Assembly (NCBI GenBank): GCA_020073565.1
Contig: JAIQEY010000015.1
Span: forward strand, 1 to 64,000
Direction of reading: 5' to 3'
Length of the DNA: 64,000 bases
Source: Terriglobia bacterium
GTDB lineage: Bacteria; Acidobacteriota; Terriglobia; Terriglobales; Acidobacteriaceae
Shown: one piece after another, positions 8,618 through 16,964 of the stretch
Position numbering within the stretch: the first letter of the stretch is position 1
How the letters are laid out: each line of letters begins with the position of its first letter
Made by a program: the position numbers and the translations under genes
The notes under the pieces: model-generated
Databases searched by the model: none
The model's input: the letters and a program-made list of their open reading frames with translations, nothing else
Told to the model about the DNA's origin: nothing

Positions 8618-9811
8618 ATGAACCGGCCGCCACTTGAGGTGGCCGATCTGGTTCGCGCCGCGGGACGCATCTTCATCGAACGCAGTCGCCAGTGGATCAC
8701 CTGGCAACACCTCACGGTGCTGCGAGCCATCGCGCGCTGTCGCACCGCCGCCTTGGGCGGGCATCTCGATGAGTGCACCGACTGCGGGTACCGTCCGGCC
8801 ATCTCCTACAACAGCTGCCGCAATCGGCACTGCCCGAAGTGTCAAGCCAACGCCCGCAACCGTTGGCTCGAAGCGCGTCGTCAGGAGCTTCTCCCCACGC
8901 GCTACGTCCATGTTGTCTTTACCCTACCTCGTGAACTGGCGCCGCTCGCCTTGCAGAATAAGAAACTCTTGTACCATCTTTTGCTGCAGACCAGTGCCGC
9001 AACTCTCCTCGAAGTCGCTCGCGATCCCCAACATCTCGGCGCCGAGATCGGCTTCTTCAGTGTGCTCCACACCTGGAATCAAAAACTCGAACATCACCCG
9101 CACGTGCACTGTGTCGTGCCCGCCGGCGGATTGGCGCTCGCTCGCACCCATTGGATTCCATCACGCTCGCGCTTCTTTCTTCCCGTCAAGGTGCTCAGTC
9201 GCGTCTTTCGCGGTAAGTTTGTGGCCGCCCTGAAACGCAACTTCCGCCAGGGCCAGCTTGGCTTCCATGGCAACCTGAAACCCCTCGCTCACCCCAAAGC
9301 TTTCTCCGCCTGGATAAGAATCCTGTTCCGAAACGACTGGCACGTCTACTCCAAACGCCCCTTCGGAGGCGCTGAGCATGCGCTCTGTTACTTGGGCCAC
9401 TACACCCACCGCGTCGCCATCTCCAACCACCGACTCGTCTCTTTCGCCAATGATCAAGTCACCTTTCGCTGGCGCGATTCCGCTCACCACAACGAACACA
9501 AGTTGATGACCCTATCCCTCGATGAGTTTCTGCGCCGCTTTCTGTTGCACACGCTGCCCAAAGGCTTCGTCCGCATCCGCCACTTCGGCTTCCTTGCCAA
9601 CCGCCGCCGCGCCACTCTCCTGCTGCTTTGCTTTCAACTACTCGGCGCGGTACCGCAGCCGCAGGTAGAACAACAAGCATCGGTTGCCAAGGAACCGCGC
9701 CCGCTTTGGCGCTGTCCCCAATGTGGCGGCCCCATGGTGGTCATCGAGAGACTTACCGCGGCCCAGCTCCAACTTCGTTCTCCACCCTGGCTCGCCGGAG
9801 CCGCGGCATGA
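8618..9811 (+). CDS. IS91-family transposase (HUH endonuclease)
   Basis: The 397-residue product begins with a zinc-binding N-terminal domain (CTDCGYRP, then CRNRHCPKCQ) followed by the Y2/IS801-IS1294 type transposase domain. The HUH metal site is visible as HHPHVHCVV (His162-Val-His164), and the catalytic tyrosine region is YLGHYTHRVAISNHR. A C-terminal CPQCGGPM is a second zinc-ribbon fragment typical of the family. Such enzymes nick single strands and move by rolling-circle transposition. The length is normal and the reading frame intact, so the element may be active. Translation starts on the base after the recombinase stop. Confidence 0.95.
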   Translation: MNRPPLEVADLVRAAGRIFIERSRQWITWQHLTVLRAIARCRTAALGGHLDECTDCGYRPAISYNSCRNRHCPKCQANARNRWLEARRQELLPTRYVHVVFTLPRELAPLALQNKKLLYHLLLQTSAATLLEVARDPQHLGAEIGFFSVLHTWNQKLEHHPHVHCVVPAGGLALARTHWIPSRSRFFLPVKVLSRVFRGKFVAALKRNFRQGQLGFHGNLKPLAHPKAFSAWIRILFRNDWHVYSKRPFGGAEHALCYLGHYTHRVAISNHRLVSFANDQVTFRWRDSAHHNEHKLMTLSLDEFLRRFLLHTLPKGFVRIRHFGFLANRRRATLLLLCFQLLGAVPQPQVEQQASVAKEPRPLWRCPQCGGPMVVIERLTAAQLQLRSPPWLAGAAA

Positions 9812-10043
9812 AACTCCCATTCCGATCTCGCTCGCTCGGTGCCTTCCAGCACCTACAGGCCTCGTACGCTTTCGTTGCCCATCCACCAAGCTCCTGGCTT
9901 CGAGCTCTCGCTCGCAAACTACCATCGAACCAGTCCAGCTTGTGCTTCGGTTCGCTCTACCACCGATTCCTACGGTCTTCCTCATCACATCAACACCATT
10001 GAATTTGCATAGACGCTTCCTCACCGGCGGCTTCCTTCAAACA

Positions 10044-10115
10044 GCTGTATCGGACGCGCCCCGCACGTCTCCAGAAATCTGCCTGCCACTCCATATGGGG
10101 CGCGTCCGATACAGC
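10044..10115. repeat. 72-bp perfect palindrome with 19-bp arms
   Basis: Positions 10044-10062 and 10097-10115 are exact reverse complements (GCTGTATCGGACGCGCCCC and its complement), separated by a 34-bp spacer. I see no target-site duplication. It could be the replication-origin hairpin at the 3' end of the IS91-type element, a tiny MITE whose arms are the ends of another transposon, or a transcription stop. A second small hairpin (7-bp arms, loop TCCC) follows at 10123-10140. Confidence 0.8.
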
Positions 10116-10147
10116 ACTAGCGTTTCTGTTCCCACAGAAAGCTGCGG

Positions 10148-10762
10148 TTGTTCCTAATCATTCTGGCGGCCTATGCGGGCTGGTCAGCCACGCCTTCTCG
10201 CGTGTCAGGGCAAAGCGTCTCTCGGAAAGAGGCAGGCCCCCCGGCAACACGGGAGGCGGGCCTGGCTGCGTGGCAGCGAATCTACTCGGTATTAACCCAT
10301 CCCCGGTGCATCAATTGCCATACCGCCACTGACTATCCGCAACAGGGCGATGATCGGCATCGACATTTATTTAACGTTGTCCGCGGCCCCGGAGGCAAAG
10401 GTGTGCCGGGCATGAACTGCGCTACGTGTCATCAGGGCGCGAACGCGGACAGCACGGGCGTGCCCGGCGCCGAGAACTGGCATCTGGCCCCATTGTCCAT
10501 GAAGTGGCAGGACGTCAACGACAAAATCCTGTCGAGCGCCGAGATCTGCAGGTCTCTCACCGATCGTTCGAAAAATCAAAATCTCGACGCGGCGGGGCTG
10601 CTGAAACATCACCAGGTAGAGCCACTCGTCCAGTGGGCTTTTCAGCCAGGTCGCAGTCGCGATGGTACCGCACGCTCGCTGCCGCCCCTAACGCACGACG
10701 AATTCGTAGCCGCGACGCGAACCTGGGTCGACGCTGGAACGCCCTGCCCTCAGAATCCCTGA
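10148..10762 (+). CDS. periplasmic c-type cytochrome (two CxxCH)
   Basis: The 204-residue product has two haem c attachment sites, CINCH and CATCH, and an N-terminal hydrophobic stretch (FLIILAAYAGW) that looks like the core of a signal peptide. The only usable start is TTG at 10148. The in-frame codons just upstream read R-K-L-R, exactly the positively charged beginning a signal peptide should have, so the true start was probably further upstream and may have been cut off by the neighbouring mobile element or palindrome. Next come the 2Fe-2S and molybdopterin subunits, 15 bp downstream. The cytochrome is the likely electron acceptor of that oxidoreductase. Confidence 0.75.
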   Translation: MFLIILAAYAGWSATPSRVSGQSVSRKEAGPPATREAGLAAWQRIYSVLTHPRCINCHTATDYPQQGDDRHRHLFNVVRGPGGKGVPGMNCATCHQGANADSTGVPGAENWHLAPLSMKWQDVNDKILSSAEICRSLTDRSKNQNLDAAGLLKHHQVEPLVQWAFQPGRSRDGTARSLPPLTHDEFVAATRTWVDAGTPCPQNP

Positions 10763-10777
10763 ACTCGGAGGTTGGTC

Positions 10778-11254
10778 ATGGAAACCTACACGCTCACTGT
10801 GAACGGTCAATCGAAGGAGGTAAGGGTCGATCCCGATACTCCGCTGCTCTGGGTGCTGCGCGAGGATCTGAAGTTGACCGGCACCAAGTATGGTTGTGGC
10901 ATTGCCGCTTGCGGCGCCTGCACGGTGCACGTGGCTGGCATAGCCACTCGCTCTTGTGTGGTACCTGTCTCTCTGATCGGAGATCGGCCCATCGTGACCA
11001 TCGAGGGCATCGGACAGGATCCGGTGGGCCGCGCGGTTCAGGACGCTTGGGTTGCCGAGGACGTCGTTCAGTGTGGCTATTGTCAGAGCGGACAGATCAT
11101 GAGTGCGGTCGCCTTGCTCAAGAGGATGCCAAAACCGGCTGACACAAACATCGAACAGTCAATGGGCGGAAACATCTGCCGCTGTGGCACCTATGTCCGC
11201 ATTCGCGAGGCGATCAAGGCCGCTTCGCAACAGCTCCAGCAAGGAGGTGCATAA
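10778..11254 (+). CDS. (2Fe-2S)-binding subunit of a molybdenum hydroxylase (IorA/CoxS-like)
   Basis: A protein of about 158 residues with a plant-ferredoxin-type cluster (CGIAACGACTVH, with its fourth Cys further on) and the C-terminal helical [2Fe-2S] domain (QCGYCQSGQIMSA, CRCGTYVRIREAI). This is the small subunit of xanthine oxidase-family enzymes, closest in style to isoquinoline 1-oxidoreductase alpha. It passes electrons from the Mo cofactor to the cytochrome. I chose ATG 10778, 7 bases after GGAG, over the TTG at 10772. Its stop overlaps the start of the large subunit by one base (TAATG). Confidence 0.92.
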   Translation: METYTLTVNGQSKEVRVDPDTPLLWVLREDLKLTGTKYGCGIAACGACTVHVAGIATRSCVVPVSLIGDRPIVTIEGIGQDPVGRAVQDAWVAEDVVQCGYCQSGQIMSAVALLKRMPKPADTNIEQSMGGNICRCGTYVRIREAIKAASQQLQQGGA

Positions 11255-13455
11255 TGACGATGACAGCCGCAAGCAACTCTGCCAACGATCTGCTGCTTAG
11301 TCGGCGAAGCTTTTTGCGCGTCTCTGCGACTGCCGCAGGTGGTCTGATCGTTTCCCTGTATCTCGATTTTCCCTTGGCGGCGCAAGAAGGTGGCGAGCCC
11401 AAGCCGAAAGTTTATCCGCCGGACGCCTTCGTTCACATCAAGCCGGACGGCAAAATTGTCATCCAGGTGAACCGGCTTGAGTTTGGGCAAGGTGTGCAGA
11501 CGTCCCTGACAATGATTTTGGCAGACGAGATGGATGCCGATTGGTCGCAGGTGGCAGCGGAACTCGCACCCGCCGCGGACGTTTATAAAGACCCGCTCTT
11601 CGGCATCCAGATGGTCGGCGGATCTGGGTCCATCGCGCACTCGTTTCAGCAGTACCGGGAACTCGGCGCCAAGACACGCGCGATGCTGGTTGCTGCCGCC
11701 GCGGAACAATGGAAGGTGCCGGCCGACCAATGCCGTACCGAAGCGAGCGTGGTTCACGGCCCGGGCGGGCGGTCCGCAAAGTACGCCGATCTGGCGGATG
11801 CAGCGGCGCACATGGCGGTGCCCGAAACAGCGCCACTCAAAAACGCGGCTGACTTCCGGATGATCGGCAAGAAGGTTCGCCGGCTCGACAGCCGCCCCAA
11901 GTGCGACGGCTCCTTGAAATTCGGTCTCGACCTCGATCTGCCCGGAATGAAGGTTGCGTTGGTGGCGCACCCGCCGATCTTTGGTGCATCACCGAGATCT
12001 GTCGACGACAAGGAGTCCCGAAGCATTCCCGGAGTGGCGGATGTATTTGAGATCCCTACCATCAGCAAAGGGACTGCAGTGGCAGTCGTCGCCGACAAGT
12101 TCTGGACGGCAAAGCGGGCGCGCGATCGGCTACGGATTGATTGGGACCTATCCGCAGTAGAAAGGTCAGATAGTTCGCAGTTGTGGGAAAAGTACAAGCA
12201 ACTTGCTGGCACTCCGGGCAACGTCGCGGTGACTCGCGGTAACGAAAAGGCCCTGGATAGTATCGCGGCCGCCGATCGGATCGTTGCCGAATACGAGTTC
12301 CCGTATCTTGCTCACAGCCCGATGGAGCCGTTGAACACAACGGTCCGGTTTGACGGCGATCGCGCGGAAGTATGGGTTGGTTCTCAGCTCCAGACAATGG
12401 ACCAGATGGCGATCGCGGCGGTCTTGGGTCTGAAACCCGAGCAGGTCACGTTTCACACGGAGATGGCGGGCGGAGGATTCGGGAGAAGAGCGACGCCGGA
12501 TTCTCACGTGCAGCGTGAGGCAGCCGCGATCGCGAAGCGTTTTGCGGGGATTCCAGTGAAGCTCATCTGGACTCGCGAAGACGACGTGCAAGGAGGCTAC
12601 TATCGTCCGATGCATGTGCATCGCGCCGAGATCGGAATTGGCGCGGACGGCATGCCGACGGCGTGGCGGCACGTGGTCGTGGGCCAGTCGCTATTGGCGG
12701 GCACACCCTTCGCCGTTTTTATCAAAAATGGCGTTGATGGGAGTGCGGTCGAAGGGGTCGCCGATACAAACTACAACATTCCCAATCTTCATGTTTCCGC
12801 GCACCATCCGGTGGTCAACGTGCCGGTCCTCTGGTGGCGTTCGGTCGGGCATACGCACACAGCGTTCGTCATGGAGACGCTGATTGACGAGTTGGCGACC
12901 CGGGCCAAAACGGATCCCATCGCCTATCGCCGGAAGCTGCTTAAACCTGACGCCAAGAAACTGAGGGGCGCGCTCGATCTGATGGAAGAAAAGTCTGCCG
13001 CCTGGCGCAACCAGCTGCCGCAAGGGCACGCCGTCGGTATCTCGTGTCACGAATCATTCGGTACCGGTGTCGCATGTGCCGTCGATGTCTCGATCGAGAA
13101 CAAGCGGCCCAAGATCCACCGCGTAACGGTTGCGGTTGGTTGCGGCCTGGCAGTGAATCCGCTGACAATCGAAAGTCAGTTTCAGGCAGGGGTGGCCTTC
13201 GGGGTGTCACAACTGATGGCGAAGGGAGCGATTACGCTAAAGGACGGTTATGTGGAGCAGAGCAATTTCGACGCCTATACTCCACCCTACATCATCGACG
13301 CACCGGTGGCGGTCGATGTCCACATCGTGCCAAGTACCGAAAAACCATCCGGATGCGGCGAGCCCCCTGTTCCCGTGATCTCTCCCGCAGTGGTCAACGC
13401 TTTGTCACGGCTCACCGGCAAGCGATACCGCACCTTGCCGGTGGTGATGGTGTAG
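11254..13455 (+). CDS. molybdopterin-binding large subunit, isoquinoline 1-oxidoreductase beta / aldehyde oxidoreductase type
   Basis: The 733-residue product starts with a twin-arginine signal (LSRRSFLRVSATAAGGLIV), so the folded enzyme is exported with its cofactor. The xanthine dehydrogenase-family molybdopterin domains follow: GGGFGRRATPDSHVQ, VAVGCGLAVNPLTIESQ, and the C-terminal GCGEPPVPVISPAVVNAL carrying the conserved active-site Glu. Isoquinoline-type enzymes lack the separate FAD subunit and give electrons to a cytochrome c, which fits the gene order cytochrome - 2Fe-2S - Mo subunit here. The substrate cannot be read from sequence; aldehydes or N-heterocycles are typical. The fucose cluster starts 62 bp downstream on the same strand, so co-transcription is possible. 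Confidence 0.9.
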   Translation: MTMTAASNSANDLLLSRRSFLRVSATAAGGLIVSLYLDFPLAAQEGGEPKPKVYPPDAFVHIKPDGKIVIQVNRLEFGQGVQTSLTMILADEMDADWSQVAAELAPAADVYKDPLFGIQMVGGSGSIAHSFQQYRELGAKTRAMLVAAAAEQWKVPADQCRTEASVVHGPGGRSAKYADLADAAAHMAVPETAPLKNAADFRMIGKKVRRLDSRPKCDGSLKFGLDLDLPGMKVALVAHPPIFGASPRSVDDKESRSIPGVADVFEIPTISKGTAVAVVADKFWTAKRARDRLRIDWDLSAVERSDSSQLWEKYKQLAGTPGNVAVTRGNEKALDSIAAADRIVAEYEFPYLAHSPMEPLNTTVRFDGDRAEVWVGSQLQTMDQMAIAAVLGLKPEQVTFHTEMAGGGFGRRATPDSHVQREAAAIAKRFAGIPVKLIWTREDDVQGGYYRPMHVHRAEIGIGADGMPTAWRHVVVGQSLLAGTPFAVFIKNGVDGSAVEGVADTNYNIPNLHVSAHHPVVNVPVLWWRSVGHTHTAFVMETLIDELATRAKTDPIAYRRKLLKPDAKKLRGALDLMEEKSAAWRNQLPQGHAVGISCHESFGTGVACAVDVSIENKRPKIHRVTVAVGCGLAVNPLTIESQFQAGVAFGVSQLMAKGAITLKDGYVEQSNFDAYTPPYIIDAPVAVDVHIVPSTEKPSGCGEPPVPVISPAVVNALSRLTGKRYRTLPVVMV

Positions 13456-13517
13456 TCCAGAACAGCCCAAATTTTGGATGACGCTTTTACCGGGCTGATG
13501 GCGGGATCTTAACAAGT

Positions 13518-14393
13518 ATGAAGCTCATTCGATTTGGTAACAGGGGACAGGAAAAGCCGGGGGTGGTTCTCGAAAGTGGATTGCGCATTGATGTTTCCGG
13601 ATTCGGTTCCGACTACGATGAAGCCTTCTTTGGAAACGGCGGGTTGGCGCAACTCCGCACATGGCTGGAGGCAAACGCTGCTTCGGCGCCCCGAATTGCG
13701 CCTTCAGTCCGATTGGGATCTCCCGTGTGCCGACCCAGCAAAATCGTCTGCATCGGGCTCAATTTCCGCGATCACGCCGCCGAAAGCAAGATGGAACTGC
13801 CTAAAGAGCCCGTTATCTTTTTCAAATCGACGACCTCGCTCGCCGGCCCCAACGACGCGCTCGTGATTCCGAAGAACGGCAAGAAAGTGGATTGGGAAGT
13901 TGAGTTAGCGGTGGTCATCGGGAAGAAAGCTCTCTATGTCTCCAGGGAGCGGGCGCTCGATTTCGTTGCCGGCTACGTCTTGCACAACGACTATTCCGAG
14001 CGCAGCTTTCAATTTGATCGTGGAGGCCAGTGGGTAAAAGGCAAGAGCGCGGATACATTTGCTCCTTTGGGTCCGTTTCTCGCGACGCCCGACGAGATTC
14101 GCAACGTCGGCGGTCTTTCCATGTGGCTGAAAGTCAATGGCAAGCTGCGGCAGAACAGCTCGACCGCCAACATGATCTTTGACGTCGCGACACTGGTTGC
14201 GCATGTCAGCGAGTTCATGACGCTGCTTCCTGGAGACGTGATCAGCACAGGTACGCCGGCTGGAGTGGGATTGGGGATGAAACCGCCTCAGTATCTGAAA
14301 GCGGGCGACGTTGTGGAACTGGGAATTGACGGGCTCGGCGAGTCGCGCCAGGAAGTGGTCCCATGGGAATCGTTTGCAAGCCATGCGCATTGA
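13518..14393 (+). CDS. fumarylacetoacetate hydrolase family protein, probable 2,4-diketo-3-deoxy-L-fuconate hydrolase
   Basis: The 291-residue product has the FAH fold signature IVCIGLNFRDHAAESK, the metal ligands in DWEVELAVVIGKKA, the YSERSFQFDRGGQW loop and the terminal GDVISTGTPAGVGLG. In non-phosphorylative fucose or rhamnose pathways an FAH enzyme of this type cleaves the 2,4-diketo-3-deoxy acid to pyruvate and L-lactate. That assignment rests on its neighbours: fuconolactonase, dehydratase, two SDRs, FucP and mutarotase. It is first in the cluster and its end overlaps the start of the lactonase gene by 11 bp. Confidence 0.85.
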   Translation: MKLIRFGNRGQEKPGVVLESGLRIDVSGFGSDYDEAFFGNGGLAQLRTWLEANAASAPRIAPSVRLGSPVCRPSKIVCIGLNFRDHAAESKMELPKEPVIFFKSTTSLAGPNDALVIPKNGKKVDWEVELAVVIGKKALYVSRERALDFVAGYVLHNDYSERSFQFDRGGQWVKGKSADTFAPLGPFLATPDEIRNVGGLSMWLKVNGKLRQNSSTANMIFDVATLVAHVSEFMTLLPGDVISTGTPAGVGLGMKPPQYLKAGDVVELGIDGLGESRQEVVPWESFASHAH

Positions 14394-15216
14394 TGCTCAT
14401 CAGCACTTCTGGATTTACGATCCTCACGAATATGGCTGGATCGACGACTCGATAGCGTCGCTACGCCGCGATTTTCTCCCCGCCGACCTGAAGGCCGAAC
14501 TCGAAGGCAGCGGTTTTGAGGGAGCCGTCGCGGTGCAGGCACGACAGACCTTGGAAGAGACGAGTTGGCTCCTGGAGTTGGCCGCGAGCGCGCCTTATAT
14601 TCGAGGTGTCGTGGGGTGGGTGGATCTGCGATCTCCGCAAGTGCGGGCACAATTGGAAGCGTTCGCCGGAAATCCGAAACTGGTCGGGATCCGTCACATT
14701 GTGCAGAGCGAGCCGGATGACCGGTTCCTCTTGCAGCCGGATCTTCTTCGTGGCATCGCCGTGCTGCGGGAGTTCGATCTCTCTTACGACATCCTTATTT
14801 ATCCGAAGCATCTTCCTGTGGCCGCCGAGTTTGTGCGCCACTTTCCTCGCCAGCGCTTCGTCCTGGACCACCTTGCCAAGCCGCCGATCAAGAGCGGTGG
14901 GGTTCAATCGTGGGCGCGCGGGATCCGCGAACTGGCGTCGTCGCCCAACGTTTCTTGCAAACTCTCGGGACTAGTGACGGAAGCTGACTGGCACCAGTGG
15001 AAGCCGGAGCATTTCGCGCCCTATCTGGACACTGCTTTTCAATGCTTCGGGGCGAAACGTCTGATGATTGGCTCCGACTGGCCGGTGTGCACCGTGGCCG
15101 CCTCGTATGCACAGACAGTCGATCTTGTGAAAAACTACCTTAGCCAGTACGGGGAGGAAGTCCACGAGGCAATTCTGGGCGGTAACGCAGCGCGGTTTTG
15201 GAGGCTGGTGGACTGA
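14383..15216 (+). CDS. amidohydrolase, probable L-fucono-1,5-lactonase
   Basis: The start ATGCGCATTGATGC lies inside the end of the preceding gene and gives MRIDAHQHFWIYDPHEYGWI, the canonical N-terminus (H-x-H metal motif) of COG3618 metal-dependent amidohydrolases; a longer frame upstream has no such match. The protein has 277 residues. FVLDHLAKPPIKSGG and the C-terminal MIGSDWPVC (metal-binding Asp) are present, and the family length is normal. Members in sugar-acid clusters open L-fucono- or L-rhamnono-lactones to the free acid. Here it would act on the product of the fucose dehydrogenase. Cytoplasmic, no signal peptide. Confidence 0.85.
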   Translation: MRIDAHQHFWIYDPHEYGWIDDSIASLRRDFLPADLKAELEGSGFEGAVAVQARQTLEETSWLLELAASAPYIRGVVGWVDLRSPQVRAQLEAFAGNPKLVGIRHIVQSEPDDRFLLQPDLLRGIAVLREFDLSYDILIYPKHLPVAAEFVRHFPRQRFVLDHLAKPPIKSGGVQSWARGIRELASSPNVSCKLSGLVTEADWHQWKPEHFAPYLDTAFQCFGAKRLMIGSDWPVCTVAASYAQTVDLVKNYLSQYGEEVHEAILGGNAARFWRLVD

Positions 15217-15270
15217 GGATTCCGGCGTCTACTGGAATCAAAAGTGTTTCGCGAGGAACGTCAACATTCA

Positions 15271-16920
15271 ATGACAAGCAAGGTCCTGCAACTCGATTCC
15301 AGGGACAACGTGTTGATCGCGCTCACCGACCTGCATCAAGGCGAACAGATCGAGCATGAGAAGGGGCGCTACACGTTGGTTTCCGACGTTCCCGCGAAGC
15401 ACAAGTTCGCCACGGAAGACCTGGACATCGGCGGAAACGTAGTGATGTATGGAGTTCTGGTCGGCAAAGCTGTCAAACCCATCCGCCGGGGAGAATGGCT
15501 GACTACCAGCAACACTCAGCACCAAGCCGCCGACTTCCATGCACCAGCAGTCCAGTATCGTTGGAAAACGCCAGACTCTTCACGCTGGAAAGACCGCACG
15601 TTTCTGGGGTATCACCGATCCGACGGCCAGGTGGGCACCAGGAACTACTGGCTCGTCGTTCCGCTGGTGTTTTGTGAAAATCGAAACATCGGCGTTCTGA
15701 AACAGGCGTTTGAAGAAGAACTCGGTTTCGGCGCGCCCCGGCCTTATCGCCAGCAAGTGGCGGAACTGGCACAGCTCTATCGGGACGGCAAGACCGAAGA
15801 ACTCAAGACCCGCGTTTTGTCTGGGGGGCGCGCTGATCCCGCGCGAGCGCGTCTATTCGAGAATGTCGACGGAATCAAGTTTCTGCTCCACGAAGGCGGT
15901 TGCGGCGGAACTCGCGAAGATTCGACTAATCTCTGCGGACTGATCGCCGGCTACATTCACCATCCGAATGTGGCGGGAGCAACTTTACTCAGCCTGGGTT
16001 GCCAACACGCGCAGATCGAAATCCTGCGTCAGCAACTTGACAAACGCAATCCGGGATTCGACAAGCCCCTCATCGTGCTGGAGCAACAGCAAAGCGGTTC
16101 GGAATCGGCGATGTTGTCGGAGGCGATACGGCACACATTTCTTGGGTTGACCGAAGCCAACCAGGCACGACGAGCGCCAGGGCCGCTTTCTCGACTATGC
16201 CTTGGTTTGAAGTGCGGAGGTTCTGACGGCTTCTCGGGTATCTCCGCGAATCCAGCGATTGGGCACGCGGCTGACCTGCTCGTTGCCTTGGGCGCGAGGA
16301 CAATCCTGTCAGAGTTTCCTGAGTTGTGCGGGGTGGAGCAGGAACTCATGAACCGTTGCGCCAATCAACAAGCTGCCGAGCGGTTCGCACAACTGATGCG
16401 CGATTACAATGCGCGCGCTCATTCGGTTGGATCGGGTTTCGAAATGAACCCCTCTCCCGGAAACATCCGCGACGGGCTCATCACGGACGCCATGAAGTCG
16501 GCGGGTGCGGCGAGGAAGGGCGGCACGGCGCCAGTGGCCGCGGTCCTCGATTATCCCGAGTACTCGACCGAACCGGGTCTGCACTTGCAGTGCACGCCGG
16601 GCAATGACGTGGAGTGCGTTACGGCGCAGGTTGGAGCTGGGGCCAGCGTAGTCTTATTCACCACCGGCCTCGGCACGCCGACTGGAAATCCCATTGCTCC
16701 CGTCATCAAGCTTTCCACCAACTCAAGTTTGGCGCAGCGCATGAGCGACATTATTGATATCGACACCGGCGGAATCATCTCGGGCGCAACGACGATCGAG
16801 CGGATGGGAGAGGAAGTGCTGGAATTAGTGATCAAGGTGGCTAGTGGCGAAAGGAGAACGAAGGCCGAGCTGAATGCTCAGAACGATTTCATTCCCTGGA
16901 AGCGAGGTGTTTCTCTCTGA
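15271..16920 (+). CDS. UxaA/altronate dehydratase-family enzyme, probable L-fuconate dehydratase
   Basis: The 549-residue product has an N-terminal SAF domain (about 1-95: NVLIALTDLHQGEQI ... VMYGVLVGKAVKPI) and the C-terminal altronate/galactarate dehydratase domain (FLGYHRSDGQVGTRNYW, HEGGCGGTREDSTNLCGL, LKCGGSDGFSGISANPAIG). Conserved cysteines fit the iron-dependent site of this family. In the classical fucose pathway the fuconate dehydratase is an enolase-superfamily enzyme; none is present here, and this gene occupies its place. I therefore infer that it dehydrates L-fuconate to 2-keto-3-deoxy-L-fuconate. Start chosen at ATG 15271, because the nine extra codons upstream fall outside the family's usual N-terminus. 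Confidence 0.82.
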   Translation: MTSKVLQLDSRDNVLIALTDLHQGEQIEHEKGRYTLVSDVPAKHKFATEDLDIGGNVVMYGVLVGKAVKPIRRGEWLTTSNTQHQAADFHAPAVQYRWKTPDSSRWKDRTFLGYHRSDGQVGTRNYWLVVPLVFCENRNIGVLKQAFEEELGFGAPRPYRQQVAELAQLYRDGKTEELKTRVLSGGRADPARARLFENVDGIKFLLHEGGCGGTREDSTNLCGLIAGYIHHPNVAGATLLSLGCQHAQIEILRQQLDKRNPGFDKPLIVLEQQQSGSESAMLSEAIRHTFLGLTEANQARRAPGPLSRLCLGLKCGGSDGFSGISANPAIGHAADLLVALGARTILSEFPELCGVEQELMNRCANQQAAERFAQLMRDYNARAHSVGSGFEMNPSPGNIRDGLITDAMKSAGAARKGGTAPVAAVLDYPEYSTEPGLHLQCTPGNDVECVTAQVGAGASVVLFTTGLGTPTGNPIAPVIKLSTNSSLAQRMSDIIDIDTGGIISGATTIERMGEEVLELVIKVASGERRTKAELNAQNDFIPWKRGVSL

Positions 16921-16964
16921 ATCCTCAAGAAAGTAATCGAGCTACACTCAGGCTCGACGGCAGA

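Larger units (their letters stand above)
7658..10131 (+). mobile_element. IS91-family element (recombinase + HUH transposase), ends approximate
   Basis: The element carries a tyrosine recombinase and, starting directly after its stop codon, an IS91-type HUH transposase. IS91 elements lack classical terminal inverted repeats and insert 3' of GAAC or CAAG. A GAAC lies at 7654-7657, directly before the proposed left end. The right end is uncertain: candidates are 10043, just before a 72-bp palindrome, or about 10127, just before a GTTC inside a small hairpin (10123-10140). The 230 bp after the transposase stop contain no gene. The element separates the TIR-WD40 gene from a cytochrome c gene, and both have damaged-looking 5' ends. 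Confidence 0.65.
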
